This document shows positions 35,522-43,552 of a stretch of 64,000 nucleotides of DNA, one piece after another (position 1 is the first letter of the stretch; the number at the start of each line of letters is the position of its first letter). Both the position numbers and the translations under genes were made by a program. This DNA is from Dyella halodurans (GTDB lineage Bacteria > Pseudomonadota > Gammaproteobacteria > Xanthomonadales > Rhodanobacteraceae). The notes beneath the pieces are model-generated. The model had not been told where the DNA came from. It saw only the letters and a program-made list of their open reading frames with translations, and did no database searches. The DNA lies in NCBI RefSeq assembly GCF_026283925.1, contig NZ_JAPDPF010000001.1, positions 744,001 through 808,000 on the forward strand. The letters are read 5' to 3'.

Positions 35522-35863
35522 ATGAAACAACTTCTTGCGATCGCTGCCTTTAGTGTCTTGCTGACTGCCTGTGGCGGTGCCCATGGTTTGCGCGACAGCA
35601 CGCCGAAGATGAGCAGCCGCACGACCAAGGACGTGGCGACCTACCTCGAATGCGTCCGCGCGAAGTGGGCCCAGACCGCGGAAGTGAGCCTGTCGAACAA
35701 GAAGGAAGAGGGCACGCTGTCGGCCAGCGACAAGTCGGGCGTGCACGCGCTGCTAAGCGCAACGGCTGATGGCACCGGCGCCTTGGTGACCATGTACGAG
35801 CATCAGAACGAGAAGAAGGACTACAACTCGAGCTACCGCGACGCGGCGGTCGCCTGCCTGTAA
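35522..35863 (+). CDS. Small putative lipoprotein
   Basis: 113 residues with a lipoprotein signal: AAFSVLLTACGG, lipid-accepting Cys at residue 17. The mature part contains DVATYLECVRAKWAQ and ends with DYNSSYRDAAVACL, giving two Cys that could form a disulfide. Function unknown; the protein probably sits on the periplasmic face of an envelope membrane. Confidence 0.75.
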   Translation: MKQLLAIAAFSVLLTACGGAHGLRDSTPKMSSRTTKDVATYLECVRAKWAQTAEVSLSNKKEEGTLSASDKSGVHALLSATADGTGALVTMYEHQNEKKDYNSSYRDAAVACL

Positions 35864-35992
35864 GCCCGATGGCGGCGTGACGATCGCAGCACCGGATCGA
35901 CCGCCGCCCACCTCGACCAAGGTCGCAAGGCCCGCTTCGCGCTGCTGATCTAGGCTGGCCTGGATCAGGGCTTGAACGAGCAGGGTGGAGCG

Positions 35993-37888
35993 ATGCGCTA
36001 CGAGGAGTTTTATCGGCAATCGGTGGAGCAGCCCGAGCTGTTCTGGGCGGAACAGGCGCGGCGAATTCACTGGCATACGCCGCCACGGCAGATTCTCGAC
36101 GCCTCCCGTCCACCGTTCCGCCAGTGGTTTGTCGGCGGCACCACCAATCTCTGCTACAACGCCGTCGACCGCCATGTGTCCGAGCGTGGCGGGCAGCTTG
36201 CGCTCGTCGCCATCTCCGCGGAAACCGGCATCACGCGCGAGCTCACCTACCGCGATCTTTATCGTGAGGTGAATACCTTCGCCGCGGTGCTTGCTTCGCT
36301 TGGCGTGGGGCACGGCGATCGAGTCGTCATCTACATGCCGAACATCGCCGAAGCCGTCTTCGCGATGCTGGCCTGCTCACGCATCGGTGCCATTCATTCC
36401 GTGGTGTTCGGCGGATTCGCAGCGCATAACCTGGCGCTGCGCATCGATGACGCAAAGCCAAAATTGCTCATTGCGACGGATGCCGGCATGCGCGGCGGCA
36501 AAGTCTTTCCCTACAAGCCGCTGGTCGACGCGGCGCTCGACGAGGCGCGGCATCAGCCGGCCCATGTGCTGTTGGTCGATCGCGGACTGGATGTGCAGAT
36601 GACGCGCGTCGCCGGGCGCGATCTGGACTACGCCAGCTTGCGTGCCTCGTATGAAGGCACGGAAGTGCCTGTTACCTGGCTGGAATCGAACGAGCCCAGT
36701 TACCTGCTGTATACCTCGGGCACCACCGGCAAGCCCAAGGGCATCCAGCGTTATGTCGGCGGCTATGCGGTGGCGATGGCGATGTCGATCACCACCATCT
36801 TCGACATCGCTCCGGGCCAGGTGATGTTCTCCACCTCCGACGTGGGTTGGGCGGTGGGGCATTCCTACAACGTGTATGCGCCCCTGATCGGTGGCGCGAC
36901 CTCGCTGCTCTACGAAGGTCTGCCGGCGCATCCCGATCCCGGTATCTGGTGGCGGCTGTGCGAGCGCTACGGCGTGCGGGCGATGTTTTCGTCTCCCACG
37001 GCCTTGCGCGTGCTGAAGAAGCAGGACGCCAGCTGGCTGAAGAAGTACGACCTGTCCCGGCTCAAGTGGTTGTTCGTGGCCGGCGAGCCCCTGGACGAGC
37101 CCACGGCGCATTGGATTACCGACGGCCTCGGTGTGCCGGTGATCGACAACTACTGGCAGACGGAGACCGGCTGGCCCGCCATCACCCTGATGCCGGGGCT
37201 GGATCTCAAGCCGGTCAAGTTCGGTTCGCCAGGGCTGCCCAGTCCTGGCTATCGCATGAAGGTGATTGACGAGGGCACGGGCGAGGAACTGCCGCCACAT
37301 CAGAAGGGCGTGCTGGTGTTCGTGCCGCCGCTGCCGCCGGGCTGCCTGAGCACGGTATGGGGCGATGACGATCGCTATGTCAGCAGCTATTTCAGCCACT
37401 TCAACGAGTTGCTGTATAGCTCGCTGGACTGGGCGATACGCGACGAGCACGGCTATACGACCATTCTTGGCCGCACCGACGACGTCATCAATGTCGCCGG
37501 CCATCGTCTGGGCACCCGTGAAATCGAGGAATCGGTGTCCACTCATCCGGCGTGCGCGGAAGCCGCCGTCGTCGGCGTCCACGACGATCTGAAGGGGCAG
37601 GTGCCGGTGGTCTTCGCCACGCTCAAGCAGGGTGTCACCGAAGAACTGCGCGTCGTGGCGAAAGCGATGCAGCAGCGTGTGGTCGAGCAGCTCGGCGGTG
37701 TGGCCAAACCTGCGCGGATCTATGTGGTGAACGCGCTGCCCAAGACACGTTCGGGCAAGCTGCTGCGACGTTCATTGCAGGCCTTGGTGCAGCACACCGA
37801 TCCAGGTGATCTCTCGACACTGGACGACCCCGGCGCGCTGGACGAGGTTCGGCGCGCACTCGAGCGCGGTCCGGAGCAGGGTGGCTGA
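35993..37888 (+). CDS. prpE: Propionyl-CoA synthetase
   Basis: 631 residues from the ATG at 35993 behind GGTGGAG. An ACS-family adenylate-forming enzyme: N-terminal YEEFYRQSVEQPELFWAEQA, P-loop-like YTSGTTGKPKGIQR, VIDNYWQTETGWP, hinge GRTDDVINVAGHRLGTREIE and the C-terminal catalytic Lys in PKTRSGKLLRR. The PrpE-specific FSTSDVGWAVGHSYNVYAPL distinguishes it from acetyl-CoA synthetase. It makes propionyl-CoA from propionate, CoA and ATP, feeding PrpC. It stands upstream of prpB-prpC, separated by about 300 bp. Confidence 0.93.
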   Translation: MRYEEFYRQSVEQPELFWAEQARRIHWHTPPRQILDASRPPFRQWFVGGTTNLCYNAVDRHVSERGGQLALVAISAETGITRELTYRDLYREVNTFAAVLASLGVGHGDRVVIYMPNIAEAVFAMLACSRIGAIHSVVFGGFAAHNLALRIDDAKPKLLIATDAGMRGGKVFPYKPLVDAALDEARHQPAHVLLVDRGLDVQMTRVAGRDLDYASLRASYEGTEVPVTWLESNEPSYLLYTSGTTGKPKGIQRYVGGYAVAMAMSITTIFDIAPGQVMFSTSDVGWAVGHSYNVYAPLIGGATSLLYEGLPAHPDPGIWWRLCERYGVRAMFSSPTALRVLKKQDASWLKKYDLSRLKWLFVAGEPLDEPTAHWITDGLGVPVIDNYWQTETGWPAITLMPGLDLKPVKFGSPGLPSPGYRMKVIDEGTGEELPPHQKGVLVFVPPLPPGCLSTVWGDDDRYVSSYFSHFNELLYSSLDWAIRDEHGYTTILGRTDDVINVAGHRLGTREIEESVSTHPACAEAAVVGVHDDLKGQVPVVFATLKQGVTEELRVVAKAMQQRVVEQLGGVAKPARIYVVNALPKTRSGKLLRRSLQALVQHTDPGDLSTLDDPGALDEVRRALERGPEQGG

Positions 37889-38188
37889 GCGGTTGCCTGC
37901 TTTTCCCTCTCCTTTTTTGGGGGGGCGAACGGCCGGGCCAGCGGCCAAGCTGGCGCTCGCGACGGTTCGAGGCTGGCTTTGTTTTGCGGTCAGCTCCGCC
38001 GGCAGCAACCACTCTTGATCCCAATCTCTGCTCTTCGCCGGGACGGCCTGCGGGTCTCCCTGAAGGGAGCAGAGGTGAGCGCCACGAGCCACGTTTAGCG
38101 CATGCAGCGTTCGAAACTTTTCATGCTGCCGCGCAACAGGGTTTGCACACGTGGTGCGCTAAAATCGATGCTTTAACGCGGAGGTTCC
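37889..38188. other. Intergenic region upstream of prpB
   Basis: 300 bp with no gene. A short stem CTCCC-TGAA-GGGAG lies at about 38056-38069. It presumably carries the prpBC promoter, but I cannot place it with confidence. Confidence 0.35.
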
Positions 38189-39076
38189 ATGGCCCAGATC
38201 GCATCCCCCGGCGCGAAGTTTCGCGCTGCCCTCGCGGCCGAACACCCCTTGCAGGTGATCGGCGCCATCAATGCGAACCATGCCTTGCTCGCCAAGCGCG
38301 CAGGCTATCGCGCCATCTACCTGTCGGGCGGCGGCGTGGCCGCGGGTTCCCTGGGCCTTCCCGACCTTGGCATCAACACGCTGGACGACGTGCTCACCGA
38401 CGTGCGCCGCATCACCGATGTCTGCGACCTGCCCTTGATGGTGGACATCGATACGGGCTTCGGTCCGAGCGCCTTCAATATTGCACGCACGGTCAAGAGC
38501 CTGATCAAGTTCGGCGCGGCGGCCTGCCATATCGAAGACCAGGTCGGCGCCAAGCGCTGTGGCCATCGTCCGGGCAAGGAAATCGTGCCCGTGGGTGAAA
38601 TGGCTGACCGCGTCAAGGCAGCGGCGGATGCCAAGACCGATGCGGATTTCTTCCTCATTGCCCGCACCGACGCCATTGCCGTGGACGGCGTGGATGCGGC
38701 GATCGAGCGCGCCATCGCCTGCGTCGAAGCGGGCGCCGACGGCATCTTCGCCGAGGCCGCCTACGACCTGCCGACCTATCGCCGTTTCGTCGATGCGGTG
38801 AAGGTGCCGGTGCTGGCCAATATCACCGAGTTTGGCCAGACGCCGCTGTTCAGCGTGGAAGAGCTGGCGACGGCCGGCGTTGGCATCGTGCTTTATCCGC
38901 TGTCGGCGTTCCGCGCCATGAACAAGGCGGCGGAAAACGTCTACACCGCGATTCGCCGCGATGGTCACCAGCGCAATGTCATTGACACGATGCAGACGCG
39001 CGAGGAGCTGTACGACCGTATCGGCTATCACGAATTCGAGCGCCGCCTGGACCAGCTCTTCGCCAAGAAGGGCTGA
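38189..39076 (+). CDS. prpB: 2-Methylisocitrate lyase
   Basis: 295 residues of the isocitrate-lyase/PEP-mutase barrel. The catalytic loop [10 protein letters not shown] (nucleophilic Cys), metal-binding [24 protein letters not shown] and [10 protein letters not shown], and the [12 protein letters not shown] substrate segment are all present. It cleaves 2-methylisocitrate to pyruvate and succinate, the last step of the methylcitrate cycle. GGAGG precedes the ATG, and prpC follows 75 bp downstream. Confidence 0.97.
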   Translation: MAQIASPGAKFRAALAAEHPLQVIGAINANHALLAKRAGYRAIYLSGGGVAAGSLGLPDLGINTLDDVLTDVRRITDVCDLPLMVDIDTGFGPSAFNIARTVKSLIKFGAAACHIEDQVGAKRCGHRPGKEIVPVGEMADRVKAAADAKTDADFFLIARTDAIAVDGVDAAIERAIACVEAGADGIFAEAAYDLPTYRRFVDAVKVPVLANITEFGQTPLFSVEELATAGVGIVLYPLSAFRAMNKAAENVYTAIRRDGHQRNVIDTMQTREELYDRIGYHEFERRLDQLFAKKG

Positions 39077-39151
39077 TCGACCCATGGATCCACGCGGCAG
39101 TTCGCTGCCGCCTACGTTTGATGTTGCACGCGTCTTCAGGAGATGTACCGA

Positions 39152-40297
39152 ATGACTGAGCAAACCCTTCCCAAGCCGAAGAAATCCGTCGCCCTGTCGG
39201 GCGTGGCCGCTGGCAACACCGCGCTGTGCACGGTGGGCCGCAGCGGCAACGACCTGCACTATCGCGGTTATGACATCCACGACCTGGCCGCCAAGGGTTG
39301 CTTCGAGGAAGTCGCTTACCTGCTGGTGCACGGGGTGTTGCCGAACTGGGCCGAGCTGAATGCGTATCGCGCCAAGCTCAAGCGCCTGCGCGGCCTGCCG
39401 GCACCGGTCAAGAGCGCGCTGGAGCTGCTGCCGGCCGCCACCCATCCGATGGACGTGATGCGCACGGGTTGCTCGGTGCTCGGCACCGTGCTGCCCGAGA
39501 AGGACGACCACAACGTCACCGGCGCGCGCGATATTGCCGATCGGCTGATGGCGAGCTTCGGTTCGATGCTGCTGTACTGGTTCCATTACAGCCACAACGG
39601 CAAGCGCATCGAGACTGAGACCGAGGACGAGTCGATCGCCGCGCATTTCCTGCACTTGTTGCATGGCAAGAAGCCGAGCGAGCTGCATGCGCATTCGCTG
39701 GACAAGTCGCTGGTGCTGTACGCGGAGCACGAGTTCAACGCGTCCACCTTCACGGCGCGCGTCATTGCCGGCACGGGTTCGGACATGTATTCGGCCATCA
39801 CTGGCGCGATTGGCGCACTGCGTGGCCCGAAGCACGGCGGCGCCAACGAAGTGGCGATGGAGATCATCGCGCGCTACCGCAACGCAGCAGAAGCGGAAGC
39901 CGACATTCGCGCCCGCGTGGAGCGCAAGGAAATCATCATCGGTTTCGGCCATCCGGTTTACACCGTGTCCGATCCGCGTAACGAAATCATCAAGGAAGTT
40001 TCACGCAAGCTCTGCACTGAAGGCGGCAATCCGACGCTGTTCGACGTGTCCGAGAAGATCGAAAAGCTGATGTGGGAACAGAAGAAGATGTTCCCCAATC
40101 TCGACTGGTTCTCGGCCAGCGCCTATCACATGATGGGCGTGCCGACGGCCATGTTCACGCCGTTGTTCGTGATTGCACGGACGTCCGGCTGGAGCGCGCA
40201 TGTGATCGAGCAGCGCGAAGACGGCAAGATCATCCGTCCCAGCGCGAACTACATCGGTCCGGAAGACCAGGCCTACGTGCCGATCGAAAAGCGCTGA
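39152..40297 (+). CDS. prpC: 2-Methylcitrate synthase
   Basis: 381 residues from the ATG at 39152; the ATG 9 bp upstream abuts AGGAG too closely. Citrate-synthase fold with catalytic His in [27 protein letters not shown] and a C-terminal Asp ([10 protein letters not shown]). The N-terminal [20 protein letters not shown] and the length of about 380 are those of PrpC rather than GltA. It condenses propionyl-CoA with oxaloacetate. Probably co-transcribed with prpB, with a terminator downstream. Confidence 0.96.
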   Translation: MTEQTLPKPKKSVALSGVAAGNTALCTVGRSGNDLHYRGYDIHDLAAKGCFEEVAYLLVHGVLPNWAELNAYRAKLKRLRGLPAPVKSALELLPAATHPMDVMRTGCSVLGTVLPEKDDHNVTGARDIADRLMASFGSMLLYWFHYSHNGKRIETETEDESIAAHFLHLLHGKKPSELHAHSLDKSLVLYAEHEFNASTFTARVIAGTGSDMYSAITGAIGALRGPKHGGANEVAMEIIARYRNAAEAEADIRARVERKEIIIGFGHPVYTVSDPRNEIIKEVSRKLCTEGGNPTLFDVSEKIEKLMWEQKKMFPNLDWFSASAYHMMGVPTAMFTPLFVIARTSGWSAHVIEQREDGKIIRPSANYIGPEDQAYVPIEKR

Positions 40298-40320
40298 AAT
40301 CACGCCGATTTCACGACGAA

Positions 40321-40351
40321 AAAAAGGGAGCCGATGGCTCCCTTTTTTTTT
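40321..40351 (+). terminator. Intrinsic terminator of prpBC
   Basis: AAAAAGGGAGCC pairs with GGCTCCCTTTTT around GAT, followed by a long T-run. Confidence 0.9.
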
Positions 40352-40737
40352 CGTCTTTTGTTTAGGTTCAGGACCCTGTACGACATTGCTATCGTTTTGT
40401 GTGCATGGGTGTAACGCAGATGTTACACCCGGCGTCACGCCAGCAAAGTTGTCTGCAATGTCTCGCAAAGCCTTGTTTTGCCGATCCCTGCAGTCGAGCC
40501 GGAAGGGCCGCGTTCGCCATAGGCGAATCTACGGTGTAACAGGCATGAATCAGTTTCGTTTCGTTGCTGTCTGACCAAAGCCAGAATCATCTGCCAATAG
40601 TCTCGCCAAGCGTCTGATTTCTGGAACATCACCTAGGTGAACACGGTCATCCACCGGGTGGCACGCATGTTGCGATCACCATGTGCTGGGTCGGCAACTC
40701 CAGCAACACAGGGGGTCACCGCATCGTTCCAGGAGTA
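40352..40737. promoter_or_regulatory. Long upstream region of the Fap-like cluster with two dyads
   Basis: 386 bp with no gene. It contains GGGTGTAAC-N6-GTTACACCC (40407-40430), a further GGTGTAAC half-site near 40532, and a perfect 12-bp palindrome TCACCTAGGTGA (40629-40640) about 100 bp before the first gene. The spacing suggests a regulated promoter for the extracellular-protein operon. Confidence 0.5.
40407..40430. promoter_or_regulatory. Perfect 9-bp dyad, candidate operator
   Basis: GGGTGTAAC and GTTACACCC separated by 6 nt, with centre spacing like that of CRP-, TyrR- or GntR-type sites. It sits between the prpC terminator and the Fap-like cluster. Regulator unknown. Confidence 0.45.
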
Positions 40738-41598
40738 ATGACTATGCGTAAGACTCTAATAGCAACCGCGATAGTGCTGGGACTGGGCTTGGCTCTGCCC
40801 GCATTCGCGAGTAACAACACCAATACCGCTGGCGATTCCAGCACCATCACCAACACCACCAACGAGGCGAACCCGTTCACCGCCACCACGACTGACTCGT
40901 TCAATTCAAGCAGCGTCGAGTCCAACAGCACCTTGTCCGGCACCGTGAGCAATTTGAGCGTATCCAATATTGGCAACTATGTGTCCAATGATGGCAACGC
41001 CAATGGCGGACGTGGCGGCAACGGTGGTAGCGGCGACGGCGGCAGCGGTGACGGCGGCCGTGGCGGCAACGGCGGTGACGGCGGCAACGCGCATGCGCGT
41101 AGCGGCCATGCCGGCGGTAGCGGCGCCAACAGCGGCGGACAAGGGTCGTTCTCCGGCGCGGCCGGTGGCAGTGCCGATGGCGACAACTACGCTAGCGCAC
41201 ATGCGCGTGCACGTGGTGACGGCACCAATACCAGTACGTCCACTGGCGGAAGCGGCAGCTGGACGGGTGGAGCCGGCACGGCCGGAGCCGCGTCGTCGAC
41301 CAGCGGCGCAGCATCTGCCACGGGCGGAACCAGCGGCGCAGCAGACGCCACGGCCGGCGCGGGCGCAGGCGGCGGTGCTGGCGGTAGCGGTAGCGGCGGT
41401 TCTGGCATGGGTGGCGCGGGCGCTGCCGGTGGTGCTGGCGGTTCAACGTCGGCCAACGGCGGTAGCTTCGACATGTCGAACAACATGGGCGGCGCAGCGG
41501 CAGCGGCGGCCGGCATTTCGATCCTGGCGCAGAACAGCGGTGCGGCATCGCTGGTGCAGCAGGGCGTAAGTGTGCAGGCCAACCTGACCGTTCATTGA
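40738..41598 (+). CDS. Secreted Gly/Ser/Ala-rich structural protein (amyloid-like candidate)
   Basis: 286 residues from the ATG at 40738 (second ATG at 40744) behind AGGAG. A signal peptide ending ALPAFA is followed by a Ser/Thr/Asn-rich segment, then about 150 residues dominated by Gly, Ala and Ser (units such as GGRGGNGGSGDGG). The C-terminal part, about 45 residues, holds ISILAQNSGAASLVQQGVSV. Its LAQN-x6-VQ element recurs in the two secreted proteins encoded downstream. Low complexity plus this repeat element fits an extracellular fibre or matrix subunit. First gene of the cluster; a stem-loop separates it from the rest. Confidence 0.65.
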   Translation: MTMRKTLIATAIVLGLGLALPAFASNNTNTAGDSSTITNTTNEANPFTATTTDSFNSSSVESNSTLSGTVSNLSVSNIGNYVSNDGNANGGRGGNGGSGDGGSGDGGRGGNGGDGGNAHARSGHAGGSGANSGGQGSFSGAAGGSADGDNYASAHARARGDGTNTSTSTGGSGSWTGGAGTAGAASSTSGAASATGGTSGAADATAGAGAGGGAGGSGSGGSGMGGAGAAGGAGGSTSANGGSFDMSNNMGGAAAAAAGISILAQNSGAASLVQQGVSVQANLTVH

Positions 41599-41613
41599 GT
41601 AGCTAGGACACGG

Positions 41614-41641
41614 CACGGAGGGGTATTCGCACCCCTCCGTG
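41614..41641 (+). terminator. Stem-loop between the structural gene and the assembly genes
   Basis: CACGGAGGGGT pairs perfectly with ACCCCTCCGTG around a 6-nt loop; only a weak T-rich tail follows. It could act as a partial terminator or 3' stabiliser that lets the first gene be expressed more strongly than the genes behind it. Confidence 0.6.
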
Positions 41642-41730
41642 TCCGTTTGCCGAAGGTGGTTGAGAGTGGACGATCGCGATGATGCGTCCTCGCGCTCGCT
41701 GTGGTGGTCTGCCTATTGGGAGGCGTTACC

Positions 41731-42150
41731 GTGCGTATCTTCCGTCGGATGCTTGCTTGTGCCGCGCTGGGCGCGGCTGTGATGCCCGTAGCGGCCTTGG
41801 CCGACGATGACGGCATTCCGCCCGCCTACCTGATCACCGGTGACGATTCGCCCGTGGCCGTCTACGTGGCCGCCGCGCGATGCGATTGCAACAATGATGC
41901 GGAGGACCTTGGACAAGCGGTCGACGGCACCACGCTGTCGAGCTCGACCGGTGGCATGCTGGTGGCACAGAACACGACGCTGACCGGCACGCAGTCCAAC
42001 GATTCCGCCGACCACATCGCTTCAGGGTACAACCTCATTTCCGGTAACTCGTTCGCCGGGGAGGCGGGTATCCCCGTCGTGATACAGAACTCTGGCAGCA
42101 ATGTGCTGATCCAGAACGCGACGGTCTTGAACGTAGAGTTCAAGCCATGA
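41731..42150 (+). CDS. Secreted protein with double-Gly site and QN repeat (Fap-like minor subunit candidate)
   Basis: 139 residues from a GTG at 41731, supported by GGGAGG 7 nt upstream. A signal peptide ends near AALA-DDD. Residues 64-76 read VDGTTLSSSTGGM, which matches in spacing a double-Gly site in the protein at 42844. The C-terminus carries VIQNSGSNVLIQ, the element shared by all three secreted proteins of the cluster. CDC near residue 51 is the only Cys pair. The stop overlaps the C39 peptidase start (ATGA), indicating coupling. Function inferred from context only. Confidence 0.6.
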   Translation: MRIFRRMLACAALGAAVMPVAALADDDGIPPAYLITGDDSPVAVYVAAARCDCNNDAEDLGQAVDGTTLSSSTGGMLVAQNTTLTGTQSNDSADHIASGYNLISGNSFAGEAGIPVVIQNSGSNVLIQNATVLNVEFKP

Positions 42151-42833
42151 ATCGATTCGCGGCGCTGCTGGTGGTATTGGCGGCGCTGCCTCCCGCCCTA
42201 CATGCCAGCACGCCGGTGGGTGTATTGGGCGGACAGGGCAACACCTATACGGTGCACCTGACGAGCCTGAAAGAGGCTCGTTACAAGAGCACCTTGCACC
42301 AGAAATATGACTTCAGCTGCGGCTCGGCTGCGGTAGCCACCTTGCTGACCTACCAGTACGGCTATCCGATGAACGAGCAGGTCGCGTTCGAGCAGATGTA
42401 TGCCAACGGCGACCGCGCGAAGATCAACAAGGAAGGCTTTTCGCTGCTCGATATCAAGCGCTTCCTGGGGGCCAATGGATTCGAAGCCGATGGCTTCAAG
42501 GTGCCGCTTGACCGGCTGGAGAAGGAACGGCTGCCCGCCATCGTGCTGATCGACGACAAGGGCTATCACCATTTCGTGGTGATCAAGGGCATCCGCGACG
42601 ATCGCGTGCTCGTTGGCGATCCCGCGCGTGGCACGCGCATCATTCCGCTCGATCACTTCATGATGCTGTGGAAGAACGGGCTGCTCTTCGTGATCCACAA
42701 CCGCCGCAATCTGGCGGTTTTCAACAACCCCAATGACTGGAAGGTCGCACCTTTGGCGCCGTTGAACACCGGCATCGATCGCAATGGCCTCTTCAACATG
42801 GTGATGCCCAAGCGCGGGCCGGACGACCTCTGA
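42147..42833 (+). CDS. Exported C39-family peptidase (FapD-like)
   Basis: 228 residues with a signal peptide (LLVVLAALPPALHAS), so the enzyme acts in the periplasm. The C39 papain-like signature is complete: oxyanion Gln52 and nucleophile Cys58 in HQKYDFSCGSAAVATLL, general-base His141 or 142 in YHHFVVIKG, and Asp158 in LVGDPARG. There are no transporter domains, as in FapD of Pseudomonas amyloid operons and unlike bacteriocin exporters. The C39 family cuts after double-Gly motifs, and the two flanking secreted proteins carry such sites. Overlaps the previous gene by 4 bp. Confidence 0.85.
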   Translation: MNRFAALLVVLAALPPALHASTPVGVLGGQGNTYTVHLTSLKEARYKSTLHQKYDFSCGSAAVATLLTYQYGYPMNEQVAFEQMYANGDRAKINKEGFSLLDIKRFLGANGFEADGFKVPLDRLEKERLPAIVLIDDKGYHHFVVIKGIRDDRVLVGDPARGTRIIPLDHFMMLWKNGLLFVIHNRRNLAVFNNPNDWKVAPLAPLNTGIDRNGLFNMVMPKRGPDDL

Positions 42834-42843
42834 GGGGATAGCG

Positions 42844-43440
42844 ATGAAGCCGATCATCCGCGCCATTTGCCTGAGCACCGTATTCCTGGCCGGCGGTCCC
42901 TGGATTTACAGTGCGCTGGCCCAAGAGTCTGCACCGTTGCCTGCGACACTTCCGGCGTCCCCCCAGCCGGCGTCCGTAATTGCAGCCGCGCCCACCAGCG
43001 ATATCGGTACCAACCATGAAATAGCCGACTGGACTCCGGTCAGCGAGGACACGCTTGACGACATGCGAGGTGGCTTCGACCTGGGCAACGGGCTAGTGGC
43101 GTCGTTTGGTATCGATCGCGCGGTGTACGTGAATGGTGATCTGGTCACGACGACCAGCTTCAATATTCCGGATGTCTCCCACATCACCACGACGCAGGCT
43201 GCCGCGATGAATGCGGCGCTCAATTCGGTCTCGCTGACCCAGGTCGGTCCAAACAATACGTTCAATCCCGGGTCGCTTAGCAAAACCACGGCAGGGACGG
43301 TGATCCAGAACACACTGAATAATCAGAACATCCAAAGCATCACCACCATCAACGCCTCAGTCAATTCGCTGAATGCATTCCGGCAGGCGAATTTCCAGAG
43401 TGCGTTGCAGCAGGCCGAGCTGCAGTCCCTGGGGCACTGA
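42844..43440 (+). CDS. Secreted protein with double-Gly site (Fap-like component)
   Basis: 198 residues with a signal peptide near residues 1-27 (ending ALAQ), then a Pro/Ala linker. Residues 66-78 read VSEDTLDDMRGGF, a double-Gly processing-like site of the same pattern (V-x3-TL-x4-GG) as in the 41731 protein. The remainder is Asn/Gln/Ser/Thr-rich, with VIQNTLNNQNIQ matching the shared QN element, and ends in a helix-like QANFQSALQQAELQSLGH. It lies 10 bp after the C39 gene behind GAGGGGA. Likely a substrate of the peptidase and a part of the exported structure; no family identified. Confidence 0.6.
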   Translation: MKPIIRAICLSTVFLAGGPWIYSALAQESAPLPATLPASPQPASVIAAAPTSDIGTNHEIADWTPVSEDTLDDMRGGFDLGNGLVASFGIDRAVYVNGDLVTTTSFNIPDVSHITTTQAAAMNAALNSVSLTQVGPNNTFNPGSLSKTTAGTVIQNTLNNQNIQSITTINASVNSLNAFRQANFQSALQQAELQSLGH

Positions 43441-43552
43441 TCGCCATGGCATGCACACCGTCCGCCGTCGCTGTGTTTCCTTCGAACGCTGCAGCCCATG
43501 GTTGCGGTGCGCTCGTACACCATCGACCTTAATCACAGAATCATAAGGATGC

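Noticed and set aside
41000-41450. Short-period repeats considered as CRISPR or a minisatellite
   Set aside because: The periodicity comes from Gly/Ser/Ala codons within a continuous frame with signal peptide and conserved C-terminus; there are no unique spacers.
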